NCBI GenBank assembly: GCA_958296055.1
Contig: CATQHS010000001.1
Location: 1,522,277-1,586,276, forward strand
Direction: 5' to 3'
Source: an uncultured Acidimicrobiales bacterium
Lineage (GTDB): Bacteria; Actinomycetota; Acidimicrobiia; Acidimicrobiales; Aldehydirespiratoraceae
Length of the DNA: 64,000 nt
The notes below the pieces were generated by a model. That model worked only from the letters and a program-made list of their open reading frames with translations. It did not search any database and was not told where the DNA came from. The position numbers and the translations under genes are program-made. This document shows, in pieces, positions 44,180 to 52,159 of this stretch (positions are counted from its first letter, which is position 1; the number at the start of each line of letters is the position of its first letter).

Positions 44180-44950
44180 TCACTCGTTTCGGGGATGGCC
44201 GCGCCGGGCGGCGAATCGGGCGATCCCGACGGCTGCGTTCCATCCGGCGGCGACCGCGGCGCCTGCCGCGCTGGTGGCTTTGCCCGCCGCGCCAATGGCC
44301 GTTCCGGCAGCCTGGGCTACTCCGCCGGCGGTTTTACAGGCGGCTTCTTGCATCACCCGGCCGGCGGCTCCATAGCCGCCGCGGCTGTGGATCGCCTGGT
44401 GGGCTTTGCACGCGCCGTACACTCCTACGGCTACGGGCACCCCCACCCCGGCGGTGGCCGCGGCGCCCGCGGCGAGCGCCACCGGTATAGACGTCCCGGC
44501 GGCGCCTGAGACGAGCCCCATGCCGAGCCCGCCGATGGCGGCGCCGGTCCCGACCGAAGCGGCGAGGCCCGTGCCGGCGGCTGCGCCCGCGGCCAGCCCG
44601 GCGCCGGCCGCGATCTTCATCTCCCGGTCGACGGTGATCGTCGCCGGCCCGGGCGCTTCGCCGTCGGGGCCGTCTTCGCCCGGCCCGTGCGGGCCGTCAG
44701 AGCCTCTGGGCGGTGAACCCCCTCTGGGCGGTGAACCCCCTCTGGGCGGCGAACCCCCTCTGGGCGGCGAACCCCCTCCAGGCGGCGCTCCTGCTCCGGG
44801 CGGTGAACCCCCTCTGGGCGGCGCTCCTGCTCCCGCTGCGGCGGGGGCCGGGACCCGGGCGAGAGCGGGAGCGTAGATGTCTTCTGCGGCGACAGACGGA
44901 GACAGTTCTTCGCAGATGGCCGCGCCTTCGCCGTGCCTGTGAACGGCCAT
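44180..44950 (-). CDS. Pro/Gly-repeat protein with glycine-zipper hydrophobic core
   Basis: 256 residues from the ATG at 44950 (MAVHRHGEGAAICEEL). Residues ~45-80 are Gly-Gly-Ser-Pro-Pro-Arg repeats encoded by 18-bp DNA repeats (about 44700-44830). A hinge ATITVDREMKIAAG leads into about 75 residues of small hydrophobics with GxxxG spacing (AAGAAAGTGLAASVG, GGLGMGLVSGAAG), a glycine zipper able to insert into membranes, then a second Ala/Gly-rich helical stretch to a basic C-terminus. No family recognised. It sits alone between two direct repeats carrying palindromes. Confidence 0.6.
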   Translation of the reverse strand: MAVHRHGEGAAICEELSPSVAAEDIYAPALARVPAPAAAGAGAPPRGGSPPGAGAPPGGGSPPRGGSPPRGGSPPRGGSPPRGSDGPHGPGEDGPDGEAPGPATITVDREMKIAAGAGLAAGAAAGTGLAASVGTGAAIGGLGMGLVSGAAGTSIPVALAAGAAATAGVGVPVAVGVYGACKAHQAIHSRGGYGAAGRVMQEAACKTAGGVAQAAGTAIGAAGKATSAAGAAVAAGWNAAVGIARFAARRGHPRNE

Positions 44951-45168
44951 GATGCCAGTATGGCGCCAGCAGCCGGGAGGCTGCCCGGCAGTCGGGCCGC
45001 CGGGCCGGGTGGAGCAGGCGGTCACCCCGTCGGGGATCGTCTCCGATGACAGTTCCCGGCTGGCTGTGATCAGCAGATCTTTATCCGGGTGCTCGTCGAA
45101 CCCGCTCGGCCCCTTCCGTCGGCGGGCGGGGGCGGGCCGCCGCTGAGGCCGCGCCAGCCGGGGTGGGT

Positions 45169-45236
45169 CAGGGAGTTCGCCGCCGCGTTCCGCCCCGCAC
45201 CCCCGCAACAGGCACCCTGTTCTCACTGTTGTGAGA
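45169..45236 (+). repeat. direct repeat B flanking the glycine-zipper gene
   Basis: Second copy of the 44072 repeat with a ~12-bp insertion. It ends with a 6-bp palindrome TCTCAC-TGTT-GTGAGA (45221-45236). Confidence 0.8.
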
Positions 45237-45525
45237 ATTTGTTACCCGGGCCTGTTGACCGCGGCCCGGCATATCCCCAGGTCAGGTGCCTAAACGGGGA
45301 CCGGTTCTCGGAATTCGTTCCCGATTTGGCCGAAATTCGTTCCCGGGCCGGATCCGGCGTAGGGCTTGACCTGGGGGTTTGCTATTTCGCGCCGGCCCCC
45401 GAGGGCGAGGGCTGAGGGCTGGGGCCGGCGCGGTTTGTGGCGCGTAATTGGGGGGGGGGGTGGAGGCTTGCCCGGGGTTGGGGGGTGAGGTTAGTGAGCT
45501 TCCCTCCTGGTTTTGGAGGGTTGGT

Positions 45526-45640
45526 TTATGCCGCGTTGGCTAGTTCGTACTCTATCGGTGAGAGCATGTCGGTGCTGAAGTGGCGGCGGCGGCAATGTCC
45601 CGCTGAGTGGTGGGCTTTGGGGTAGCCGCCGGGGGGTCCG
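45526..45640 (-). pseudogene. IS3-family transposase 3' end fragment
   Basis: Reads YPKAHHSAGHCRRRHFSTDMLSPIEYELANAA in frame to a stop, but with no rest of the gene. The tail RRRHFSTDMLSPIEYE matches the C-terminal RRHS...SP-x-E-Y/F-E signature of IS3 OrfB. A 30-bp part of it (45590-45625) recurs in the other orientation at 47652-47683. Confidence 0.65.
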
Positions 45641-45642
45641 CC

Positions 45643-45873
45643 GCTAGGTGTGACAACCGGGGACGTTGTCCCTGGGTTGAGGGCCTGGAAGGGGCGGCCA
45701 CGGCGGCGAGCCTGCACCTCCGGTCCGGACCTCGCCTCGCTCAAGAAACGTCTCCGCTGCGCGAGTTGCCTTTGCCCCATTCAGGGAGCGGCCGCTTATG
45801 ATTCACGATCTCCTCGCCAGCCCGCCCGCCGCGGGGCCGCCCGCTTGCCATTCAGCCCGGTGCGCGGCCATGT
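45643..45873. repeat. dispersed repeat, copy 1 (second copy at 63631-64000)
   Basis: Near-identical blocks GTGACAACCGGGGACGTTGT... and ...GAGCGGCCGCTTATGATTC... to GCGCGGCCATGT are shared with 63631-64000. The second copy has about 140 extra bases between the blocks, deleted here. It continues past the window edge in copy 2. Confidence 0.88.
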
Positions 45874-46413
45874 GAGCCGCCCGCAGTTCCCCCACCGGGC
45901 CGGGGCCGCGTCGTAATCGAAGACCTCGGCGGCGACGCTGCCCGACGACGGAGCCTGCATCGCACCCCGGCCCCGGGTCCATTCCCCCGCCGGGATCGCC
46001 GCCTCTGCGGGGCCGGTCACCCATCGCAACCCCGTCGTGGATCAGCCGCCGGGGCATGAACTGGGGATACAGCGCGTTCGGGACCCGGTTGCGGTGGTAC
46101 CCGGCCGGGAGCAGGCCCCGCCAGCCGCCCTGGCACCGCGGGTCTGGCCTTCGATGGTCTCGGCCCACACGTTGCAACTGCCGGCGTCGGCGCAAACCGA
46201 CCGGGTCCACCGGCACACCCGCATCCCTGTCACCCCTTGACGCCCGTCAGACCCGACGGCGCGGCCCGGGCTCCACCTGGTAGTGGACCACATGCAGGCT
46301 GGCACCGTGTGCCCGGCCCGGCAGCCGTCACTGAGGCGAGGACTCCGACGATGACGATTCCGGCTAGTACGCTGTCAGCGCATTGGAGCACGGCTGGCTG
46401 TCGAGGAAGAACA
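45874..46413. other. no convincing gene
   Basis: GC-rich sequence following the dispersed repeat; frames are open on both strands without a ribosome site or recognisable protein. Nothing specific seen except the start region of the DUF2188 gene at its right edge. Confidence 0.4.
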
Positions 46414-46662
46414 ATGTCGAAGCAACGAAATGCATGGCATGTCGTCAAAGATGGCGATGACTGGGCAGTGAAGCGCGTCGGCGGCCAGCGGGCTTCGTCG
46501 CGGCACACCACCCAACGCGAAGCGGAAGCTGCCGCCAAGCGGGTTGCCGGAAACCAAGGAGGCGGCGAAATCACCATTCACCGGCCCGGCGGACCTATTC
46601 GAGACAAGGACACAGTGCCGCCCGACAAAGACCCGTTCCCGCCGCGCGACGCAAAACACTGA
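46414..46662 (+). CDS. DUF2188 domain protein
   Basis: 82 residues: AWHVVKDGDDWAVKRVG, then ASSRHTTQREAEAAAKRVA, GGGEITIHRPGGPIRDKD and a C-terminal DPFPPRDAKH. This is the complete DUF2188 pattern (a small beta-alpha domain found as one or more copies, function unknown). ATG at 46414 after GAGGAAGA. It stands alone among transposon remnants. Confidence 0.85.
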   Translation: MSKQRNAWHVVKDGDDWAVKRVGGQRASSRHTTQREAEAAAKRVAGNQGGGEITIHRPGGPIRDKDTVPPDKDPFPPRDAKH

Positions 46663-46773
46663 CGCCTGCGACCTGAGCGCTGTCTCTGTCGCGGGTCCCG
46701 CCGGGAATCCCCGGCGGAGACCCGGCTCACCCCGTCCTCACCTCATACAACCCTACGATTCGCCGATGACCCT

Positions 46774-46812
46774 TGGCATAGAGGTTGGTAGCAGCGTGAT
46801 GGGGTGAGCCCC
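46774..46812 (+). mobile_element. IS481 terminal remnant
   Basis: Matches the outer end of the IS481 copy (complement of 55998-56030): GGCATAGAGGTTGGTAGCAG and onward to GGGTGAGCC. Only the terminus remains; it is fused directly to an IS256-type fragment. Confidence 0.85.
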
Positions 46813-46814
46813 CT

Positions 46815-46940
46815 GTGCGAGTGTGGAAGATCCCCCAAGCTGGCGAGGGCGGCTTCATACCCTCGGTGCTCGAACCCCGCCGGCGCATCGACAAGGCCCC
46901 GCACGCGGTGGTCATGGAGGCCTTGCGTCAACGTGAGCAT
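46815..46940 (+). pseudogene. IS256-family transposase fragment
   Basis: Encodes IPQAGEGGFIPSVLEPRRR then IDKAPHAVVMEALRQ, which corresponds to the IS256 (mutator) block with LEPRRR and AVV-x-EA. About 40 codons remain, bounded by an IS481 end on the left and an IS3 end on the right. Confidence 0.65.
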
Positions 46941-46972
46941 CCCCCCTGATCTTGGAGGCGTCGTCTAAGAGC
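46935..46972 (+). mobile_element. IS3-type left-end remnant
   Basis: CCCCCCTGATCTTGGAGGCG then TCGTCTAAGA matches the left end of the IS3 element at 61135-61173 with one or two differences. Confidence 0.8.
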
Positions 46973-47182
46973 CGGGGTGCCTGCTGGCGGTCATCGTCCG
47001 GGCACTGCCCACTGGGAAGGGTGCGCGTGTCATCAGACGAGACGGCTCTGGCCGGTTCCCGACAGCGGAGGCGTGGTCGCGGCCGGTCTGGTCTGGAGTT
47101 GCGCTTCTAGTGATAGGATGCCCAGAACACGCCGCAACCAATCCTCACAAGTTAGATATTTATCTGAACAGGAGGCTTGACA

Positions 47183-47374
47183 ATGGCCAAACAACATAAG
47201 GAATCGTTTGTATCGCATCCTGCGGATGGGCGAGCATACACACGCCCACCGGACGCGATTGTCCCCTCCGAGATCCGTCCCAGCGATATACTGCCGATGG
47301 GAGGCGGACATGAGGTTCATAATCCGTCCTCACGGGTAGACGAGTCCGAAGAAGAGACCGCCTCAGAATCGTAA
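47183..47374 (+). CDS. small hypothetical protein (63 aa)
   Basis: ATG at 47183 with AGGAGG seven bases upstream. The product begins MAKQHKESFVSHPADGRAY, is rich in Pro/Ser and ends in an acidic tail DESEEETASES. No domain recognised. It lies exactly between an IS3 end/dispersed repeat on the left and an IS481 internal fragment on the right, that is, inside a disrupted IS481 copy. Confidence 0.55.
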   Translation: MAKQHKESFVSHPADGRAYTRPPDAIVPSEIRPSDILPMGGGHEVHNPSSRVDESEEETASES

Positions 47375-47375
47375 G

Positions 47376-47650
47376 ACCGAGGAGCGGATCTGCCAGCGCA
47401 GCACGAAGCGGGGGCCGGTGTATCTGTCGGCGCTCACCGAGGCACCAGTGCCTCGACGCTGTGGCGGGTCCTTCGCCGCCACAGGCTGAACCGGCTGGAC
47501 CGTATCAACCGCCCGACCGGGCGGACAGTGCGCCGCTATGAGAGATCGGCACCGGGGGAACTGGGCACCTCGACATCAAAGAAAGCCGCGAAAATCCCCC
47601 CGGTCGGGAGCTGGAGAGCACACGGACGCCAAAGCCCCCAGGCCCGCGTG
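47376..47650 (+). pseudogene. IS481-family transposase internal fragment
   Basis: Nucleotide homology to the middle of the IS481 transposase (complement of ~55460-55725): RGPVYLSA, then ..RRYERSAPGELG and AHGRQSPQAR appear in shifted frames. Together with the terminus at 46774 it outlines one IS481 copy split by about 560 bp of foreign sequence. Confidence 0.8.
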
Positions 47651-47713
47651 AGCCCAAAGCCCACCACTCAGCGGGACACTGCCCAAGCGGGAGGGCAGAT
47701 AGGGCATTTCCGG

Positions 47714-48289
47714 CTACGCGGCCATTTGCATGAACCGATCACCGGTCTTGGTGTCGACGTAGGCGAAGCTCTGGGGCGGCCGGAAGCCTTTTGCCTTCGC
47801 TCGCAAATCTTGGAGGGGAACCCGTCGCTTAAACGCCTGGGGGGCGGTCAGAGTCAGCGCAGTGCCCCCATCCACCCCCTCGAAGTACTGTTGAAACTCG
47901 TGATAGGGCAAATCGGCCTCCTGGCCGTGGTCATCCCAAAGGTCTCCGAGATTGGCAGACCGGACGCTAGCGACGATGCACGTGCCGACAAGCGATCGCA
48001 CTGGTGACGATGCATACAACAAAGCCAGCGTCGGGACCTCGATCTTCGGTTCAGTGCGGCGCAGTTCAACAGTCTTGACACCTGTAAGGATGGCTTCTGC
48101 GAATCTAGGCTTGAGTGATAAGACAACCATGCGATCCGGGTCGAGGTCGAGTCCAATTTCACCGGTCTGGATATCTGCACTCCAGATCGCTCCTTTGAGT
48201 TTGAAACCTTCTCTGTAGAGTGCCTGGTCGACTGATACAACAGCAGCAAAATGACACAACGTGACTGCATCGTGCAAAATCGGCTTCAT
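47714..48289 (-). CDS. ASCH/PUA-like domain protein
   Basis: 191 residues. From about residue 54, VVLSLKPRFAEAILTGVKTV, ELRRTEPKIE, LALLYASSPVRSLVGTCIV form an ASCH domain, a PUA-like RNA- or modified-nucleotide-binding fold. The ATG at 48289 overlaps the stop of the XRE-ImmA gene, so the pair is translationally coupled. ASCH partners next to regulator/peptidase genes suggest a two-gene stress or conflict module, but this is inference. Confidence 0.8.
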   Translation of the reverse strand: MKPILHDAVTLCHFAAVVSVDQALYREGFKLKGAIWSADIQTGEIGLDLDPDRMVVLSLKPRFAEAILTGVKTVELRRTEPKIEVPTLALLYASSPVRSLVGTCIVASVRSANLGDLWDDHGQEADLPYHEFQQYFEGVDGGTALTLTAPQAFKRRVPLQDLRAKAKGFRPPQSFAYVDTKTGDRFMQMAA

Positions 48290-49524
48290 GAATATGTGAG
48301 TTCTTCCACTCGCTGTAAGGTCGTAGGATCAACATCATAAGCGGATAGAGCCGCCTCGTCAGTGTCGGGTGGCGAAGAATAGTCACCGTTTATTGCCTTT
48401 GTTGATTCTGGTCCTGCAGAGTTGATCTTTTCAAGGAGATCATCGGGGTCTTCATCAAGCAGACCAGCCAAAGGTCTGATGCTGACGGTCCCATCCACCA
48501 CTCCGCTCCAGCACCGCTTCGTTAGTAGACTAGGCGGACGTCTTGCCAGTTTAGTGTTTAGAGCGGCAATTAAAGTTCGTGAGAGATCATCATCTTTGAG
48601 AGCATGGATAAGTCCAGCCCGGCCCGCCTTTTTTAGTTGATCGCGTCCGTGTGTGTTGATATGCCTGAGATTATGGAGTCTATAAATCAATGTTTCATAG
48701 CTTACACTGCATTGCAGCAGCATATACGCCAAAGATTTGACATCGCGTCCATGCTTGGTGATGATTTCCTCTATGTCGGTTTCCGGCATCAAGAAAGCAG
48801 CAGCAAAGGCGTTCGCCGAGCGCTCGTTATCTGTTGATCCGCCGAAGTGGCCATCGACATGAGAACGATGCCCGTCCTGGTTCAGCATGTGGCCTAGCTC
48901 ATGGGCCAGTGTGAATAATGCTCGGGGTGCTGACTGGTCGGCGTTAACTAGAATGAAAGGGAACTCGGAGTCGGTGATTGAAGCACCCAGCGGAGCGCCC
49001 TTTTCGCGTGTTTCAACCATCACGTCGACGCCAAGGCGAGACTCAATGGCCGAAGCCAGATCAACCAATCGGTTAGCACCTGGAGTGGGGAACTCAAGTT
49101 GGGCGTTGGCCCACTGGACCAAACCGTCAATGTGTTCTTGCCATGTTTGACTAGTTCTCTGCGGTGCTTCGCCTATTCTGGCGGGGATTGAAGCAAGATG
49201 ACCGTTAATTCTCAACACATGATGCAATTCGGCTAGCGATGCGAGGCGCCATGCTGTCGCGTCTGAAACCCCATCGCCATTCTTGCGGGTCGCTACAGGG
49301 AGGCGCCCAGGCAGCGAATCAGGCTCGAGGATCGCTATCGGCGAGACCTTCAGGAACTCCGCGATCCTGAAAATCGTTCCGGCCTCGAAGGCCTGGCCGC
49401 CATCCTCCAAACTACGCAGAGCGTCGACGTCAAGACCCGTCGACTCAGCCAACTTCGAGGCCGTGAAGCCAGCGTGTTCCCTCAACCGCCGGATCTGACC
49501 ACCGACGGAGGCTCCTTCTACCAC
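48286..49524 (-). CDS. XRE regulator fused to ImmA/IrrE metallopeptidase
   Basis: 412 residues. An N-terminal HTH (GGQIRRLREHAGFTASKLAE at about 8-27) is followed by a COG2856-type peptidase domain with FTLAHELGHMLN (HELGH zinc motif) near residue 205 and downstream NERSANAFAAAFLMP. Such proteins cleave a repressor or regulate by sensing. I chose the GTG at 49524, since a promoter places the transcript start right there; the longer open frame upstream has no support. Coupled to the ASCH gene by ATGA. Confidence 0.85.
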   Translation of the reverse strand: MVEGASVGGQIRRLREHAGFTASKLAESTGLDVDALRSLEDGGQAFEAGTIFRIAEFLKVSPIAILEPDSLPGRLPVATRKNGDGVSDATAWRLASLAELHHVLRINGHLASIPARIGEAPQRTSQTWQEHIDGLVQWANAQLEFPTPGANRLVDLASAIESRLGVDVMVETREKGAPLGASITDSEFPFILVNADQSAPRALFTLAHELGHMLNQDGHRSHVDGHFGGSTDNERSANAFAAAFLMPETDIEEIITKHGRDVKSLAYMLLQCSVSYETLIYRLHNLRHINTHGRDQLKKAGRAGLIHALKDDDLSRTLIAALNTKLARRPPSLLTKRCWSGVVDGTVSIRPLAGLLDEDPDDLLEKINSAGPESTKAINGDYSSPPDTDEAALSAYDVDPTTLQRVEELTYS

Positions 49525-49530
49525 TGCTCC

Positions 49531-49560
49531 AGTATGGCCCGAACCAGCCAAAAAATACAA
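49531..49560 (-). promoter_or_regulatory. promoter implying a leaderless XRE-ImmA transcript
   Basis: On the minus strand TTGTAT (49560-49555), 18 bases, CATACT (49536-49531), then six bases to the GTG at 49524. The start site should fall on or next to the GTG, giving a leaderless mRNA, common in actinobacteria. Confidence 0.5.
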
Positions 49561-49828
49561 GTGCCCCCAAAAAAATCGGAAGAAGAACTCGCCGCGCCGT
49601 GGGCGGTGACAGCGCTGTCCTGGACGGATGGCGATCGCCCCGGACATGCTACCGCGGCCCGTAAACTGATCTCTGGGGAAAGGGTAACTGCATCGAAGCA
49701 GGAGGTCTCTGACCGTGGAGTTTCTGCCATCCCCGGTGTGATCTGGCTTGGGTGACCACTGAGCAGGTGCCGGATGTCAGGGTCACGGTCGGAGGGGGCG
49801 TGTCATCCGTGAATGGTCCAGCGGGCCC

Positions 49829-50256
49829 GTGCTGCCGGATGAACTGGACACGCAGCCCGACCTCAACCACCAGCCCGGGCCGGATCTGTGCGATCACCCG
49901 AGCCGAGCGCCGCCGGACTGCGCGTGCCGCCGACCGAGCCGAGGCTCAAGCCCGCACTTCCGGCCCCGGCGGCGCTCGGGCCGCCCACCCCCGGCGGACA
50001 GCACCACCGAGATCGGCATCGGCGGGGGCAGCGGCGAGATCGTCACACGGGCCGAGGACCCGGCCGCCACCTATACCGGTCCGAACCGCCCGTCGGGTGG
50101 CGCAGCGACTTCATGCCAGCACTCAGCGACGCCGCCCGGGTCGATGAGAAATGGATACCGATCTGGGGCGGCGACAGGCCGGAATGCGGCGAAGCGGACC
50201 GGGAACGGCTAGAAGCGCTACACGCGATCGGCACCCGTGTAGGGGAGTTCAAGTAG
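49829..50256 (+). pseudogene. frameshifted gene fossil with EIGI...GEIV block
   Basis: Protein-like pieces appear in successive frames: LPDELDTQPDLNHQPGPDLC, then TTEIGIGGGSGEIVTRAEDP, then SDFMPALSDAARVDEKWIP and GEADRERLEALHAIGTRVGEF to the stop. Two other fossils of the EIGI-G-GGEIVIRAED block lie at 54929-54981 and 57310-57383. The family is unknown to me. Confidence 0.5.
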
Positions 50257-50391
50257 TCCTCCCCCTGGCTACTCGACGCTCCCGGGTTGACTGGCCAACC
50301 CGGCGCGCGGCCAGCATGTCTCAGCGTCCCGTTGCCTGGGCATCCCCCCGTAGTTGCCTCGCGCGACCTGGTGGGGCTGCTCCGGCCTCTG

Positions 50392-51366
50392 TCACACCGG
50401 ACCCGGGGGTCCGTCTGTCGGCTCAGGGCCCCGGAAGCACCAGCCTTGCCATGCGCCGGCGTCGTCGGGGTGGACGATCAGCCGTCTGGTGTGGGCGATG
50501 GGCTGCCGCTGGGCGTGAGCGATGATCTCTTTGCGTGCCAAGACCGCGGTCTGGGCAGGCATCGGCTGGGCCCGCTGCTCTTCGGGCATCGAGCCGCTGT
50601 AGTCCCAGGACATGCTCAGCAGGAACCGGCGGCTCACCGGCACCCAGATAACGGGGGACGAAAGCGGCGCAATGCCGCCCATTCCGACGACCGGTTCCAT
50701 CGGCAACGCCCACCCGGTCTCGTCGGGCGACTCATGCAAACCCCAGCGGCGAAGGAACAGTTGGCGGGGCTGCTCGTGGTCAGCCGCCAGTGAGGCCATT
50801 TCGAGCACCAGCCCCTCGGGTGTCGCTTCTATGGTCAACGCCCCCTGCGTGGCGGGGAGATCCCCGGCGGCCTGCGCCGTGGCCAACAGGTCATAAGCCA
50901 TCACTTCGGCCAGCGTTTTCAGCGTCTGCCTGAAACTCGGACCGCGAAGCATCTGCACCACGAGAAACTGCGCCACGAACAGGCGGCTCAGCGGGTCTGC
51001 GACCATCTCCCCGACCTCCAGATTCTTCCACCGGCCCGGGTTGGACGCCTGGTCTTCGAACCAACCGAGGTAGCGCTCCACCCAGTAGTCAGCCCCGCCG
51101 TCTTTTGACTTCAGTGTGTAGTAGTCGTCTTCGGCCGCTATCGACCGTAGCCCTTTGGGTACCCTGACCGCCCTCGGGCCAGCGACATCCAACACCTCGG
51201 CGTTCCCGTCTTGAGTGAAGCCATCAAGCCAGAACTGCGGTATGTAGTGCTGCCTCTTCGGCGGTTGAGCCGCAGGTTTCTCCAACAGCGGTGCGAGTGT
51301 GCGCTCGGCGATCTCCTGCATCTCCTTGAACGCTTCCCGCCATTGCCGACGCTTGTCATTGTCCAT
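50392..51366 (-). CDS. DUF4238 family protein
   Basis: 324 residues. The segment KRQHYIPQFWLDGFT near residue 38 is the hallmark of DUF4238, followed by family features such as LRSIAAEDDYYTLKSKDG and FLVVQMLRGPSFRQTL. The C-terminal part is WVPVSRRFLLSMSWDY. DUF4238 proteins are widespread, often in accessory regions, with unknown activity. ATG at 51366; the 41-bp IS481 end begins 22 bp further out. Confidence 0.82.
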   Translation of the reverse strand: MDNDKRRQWREAFKEMQEIAERTLAPLLEKPAAQPPKRQHYIPQFWLDGFTQDGNAEVLDVAGPRAVRVPKGLRSIAAEDDYYTLKSKDGGADYWVERYLGWFEDQASNPGRWKNLEVGEMVADPLSRLFVAQFLVVQMLRGPSFRQTLKTLAEVMAYDLLATAQAAGDLPATQGALTIEATPEGLVLEMASLAADHEQPRQLFLRRWGLHESPDETGWALPMEPVVGMGGIAPLSSPVIWVPVSRRFLLSMSWDYSGSMPEEQRAQPMPAQTAVLARKEIIAHAQRQPIAHTRRLIVHPDDAGAWQGWCFRGPEPTDGPPGPV

Positions 51367-51387
51367 AGTCCGAGCCTACACCCAGGA

Positions 51388-51428
51388 CCCGCCCGCATCA
51401 CGCGCTAACAACCTCACGCGAACTGACA
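51388..51428 (+). mobile_element. 41-bp IS481 3' end, copy 1
   Basis: Identical to 54269-54309 and to the complement of 54985-55025. In plus orientation it encodes the C-terminus PPASRANNLTRTD of the IS481 transposase and its terminal inverted repeat. No other part of the element is left here. Confidence 0.93.
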
Positions 51429-51787
51429 ACTAGTACTGGCAGACAGCGCGGCTCAACCTGGTCCCGTATCAACAGAGACGCGATTCAGGTGAAGGCGGTC
51501 AGCGTTTATTCTCCGCGCCGGGGCCTATGCGTAACCGTCCGTATTTGGCTGTATAGCGAGCGTGCATCTTGTCGGTCTCAGCGATGGCGTCTTAAATTGA
51601 CTCGATGGATTCGTTGTGCTTCCTGCGGAACTCGTAGGCCCAAGCACCCTCAACTGCTCCTTCCGGGATGCATGACCCGCATCACCTTTCACGGCTGATG
51701 GGTGGCCCAGAGATGATTCATCAGCACAAGGACCTACGCCTCTCGGACACCGAACCGCTCTGACCACGCTCCTGAGGGCAGAAGGCA
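51429..51787. other. no gene seen
   Basis: Mixed-composition gap between the IS481 end and the AT-rich gene pair. Nothing protein-like with a ribosome site on either strand. Confidence 0.4.
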
Positions 51788-52159
51788 TTACAAAACCTCA
51801 CTAGCGTAACCCAAACTTCGACGGTTCTTCATAAACTTTATTTCTTGTGAAAGCTTATCATGTTCAGAGTCAATAATCTTTTCTATCTCTTCTTTCACCT
51901 CCAATACAGCCTCATCTCTCTTCGCCAAAAGCTCGACCTCAGAACATTGAAGCTTAGCAAAAACCCAACCATCAAAATGAGCACACCAATCCCGTATTTC
52001 CTTATGCCTTTTATTAAGCTTTGCAAACCTCTCGCCCAGATAAGCATAAGCAACAACAACCCAAGCCGCACGATCCAACGCTGTATCCTTAGACATTGTC
52101 TGCAACGCTGCTAAATAATCCCTTCTGGAAATTTTGATGTCTAATTCATCAGGCATCAT
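51788..52159 (-). CDS. hypothetical helical protein (123 aa), second gene of AT-rich pair
   Basis: Begins MMPDELDIKISRRDYLAAL; then AWVVVAYAYLGERFAKLNKRHKEIRDWCAHFDGW in separate helices and a charged coiled coil with EVKEEIEKIIDSEHDKL. No recognised family. The start overlaps the stop of the 499-residue gene by four bases. Both genes are far more AT-rich than anything nearby, so they arrived together. Confidence 0.75.
   Translation of the reverse strand: MMPDELDIKISRRDYLAALQTMSKDTALDRAAWVVVAYAYLGERFAKLNKRHKEIRDWCAHFDGWVFAKLQCSEVELLAKRDEAVLEVKEEIEKIIDSEHDKLSQEIKFMKNRRSLGYASEVL

Noticed and set aside
44700-44830. 18-bp repeats as a CRISPR array
   Set aside because: The repeats are contiguous and coding (GGSPPR) with no spacers. 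No CRISPR array or cas gene was seen anywhere in the window.
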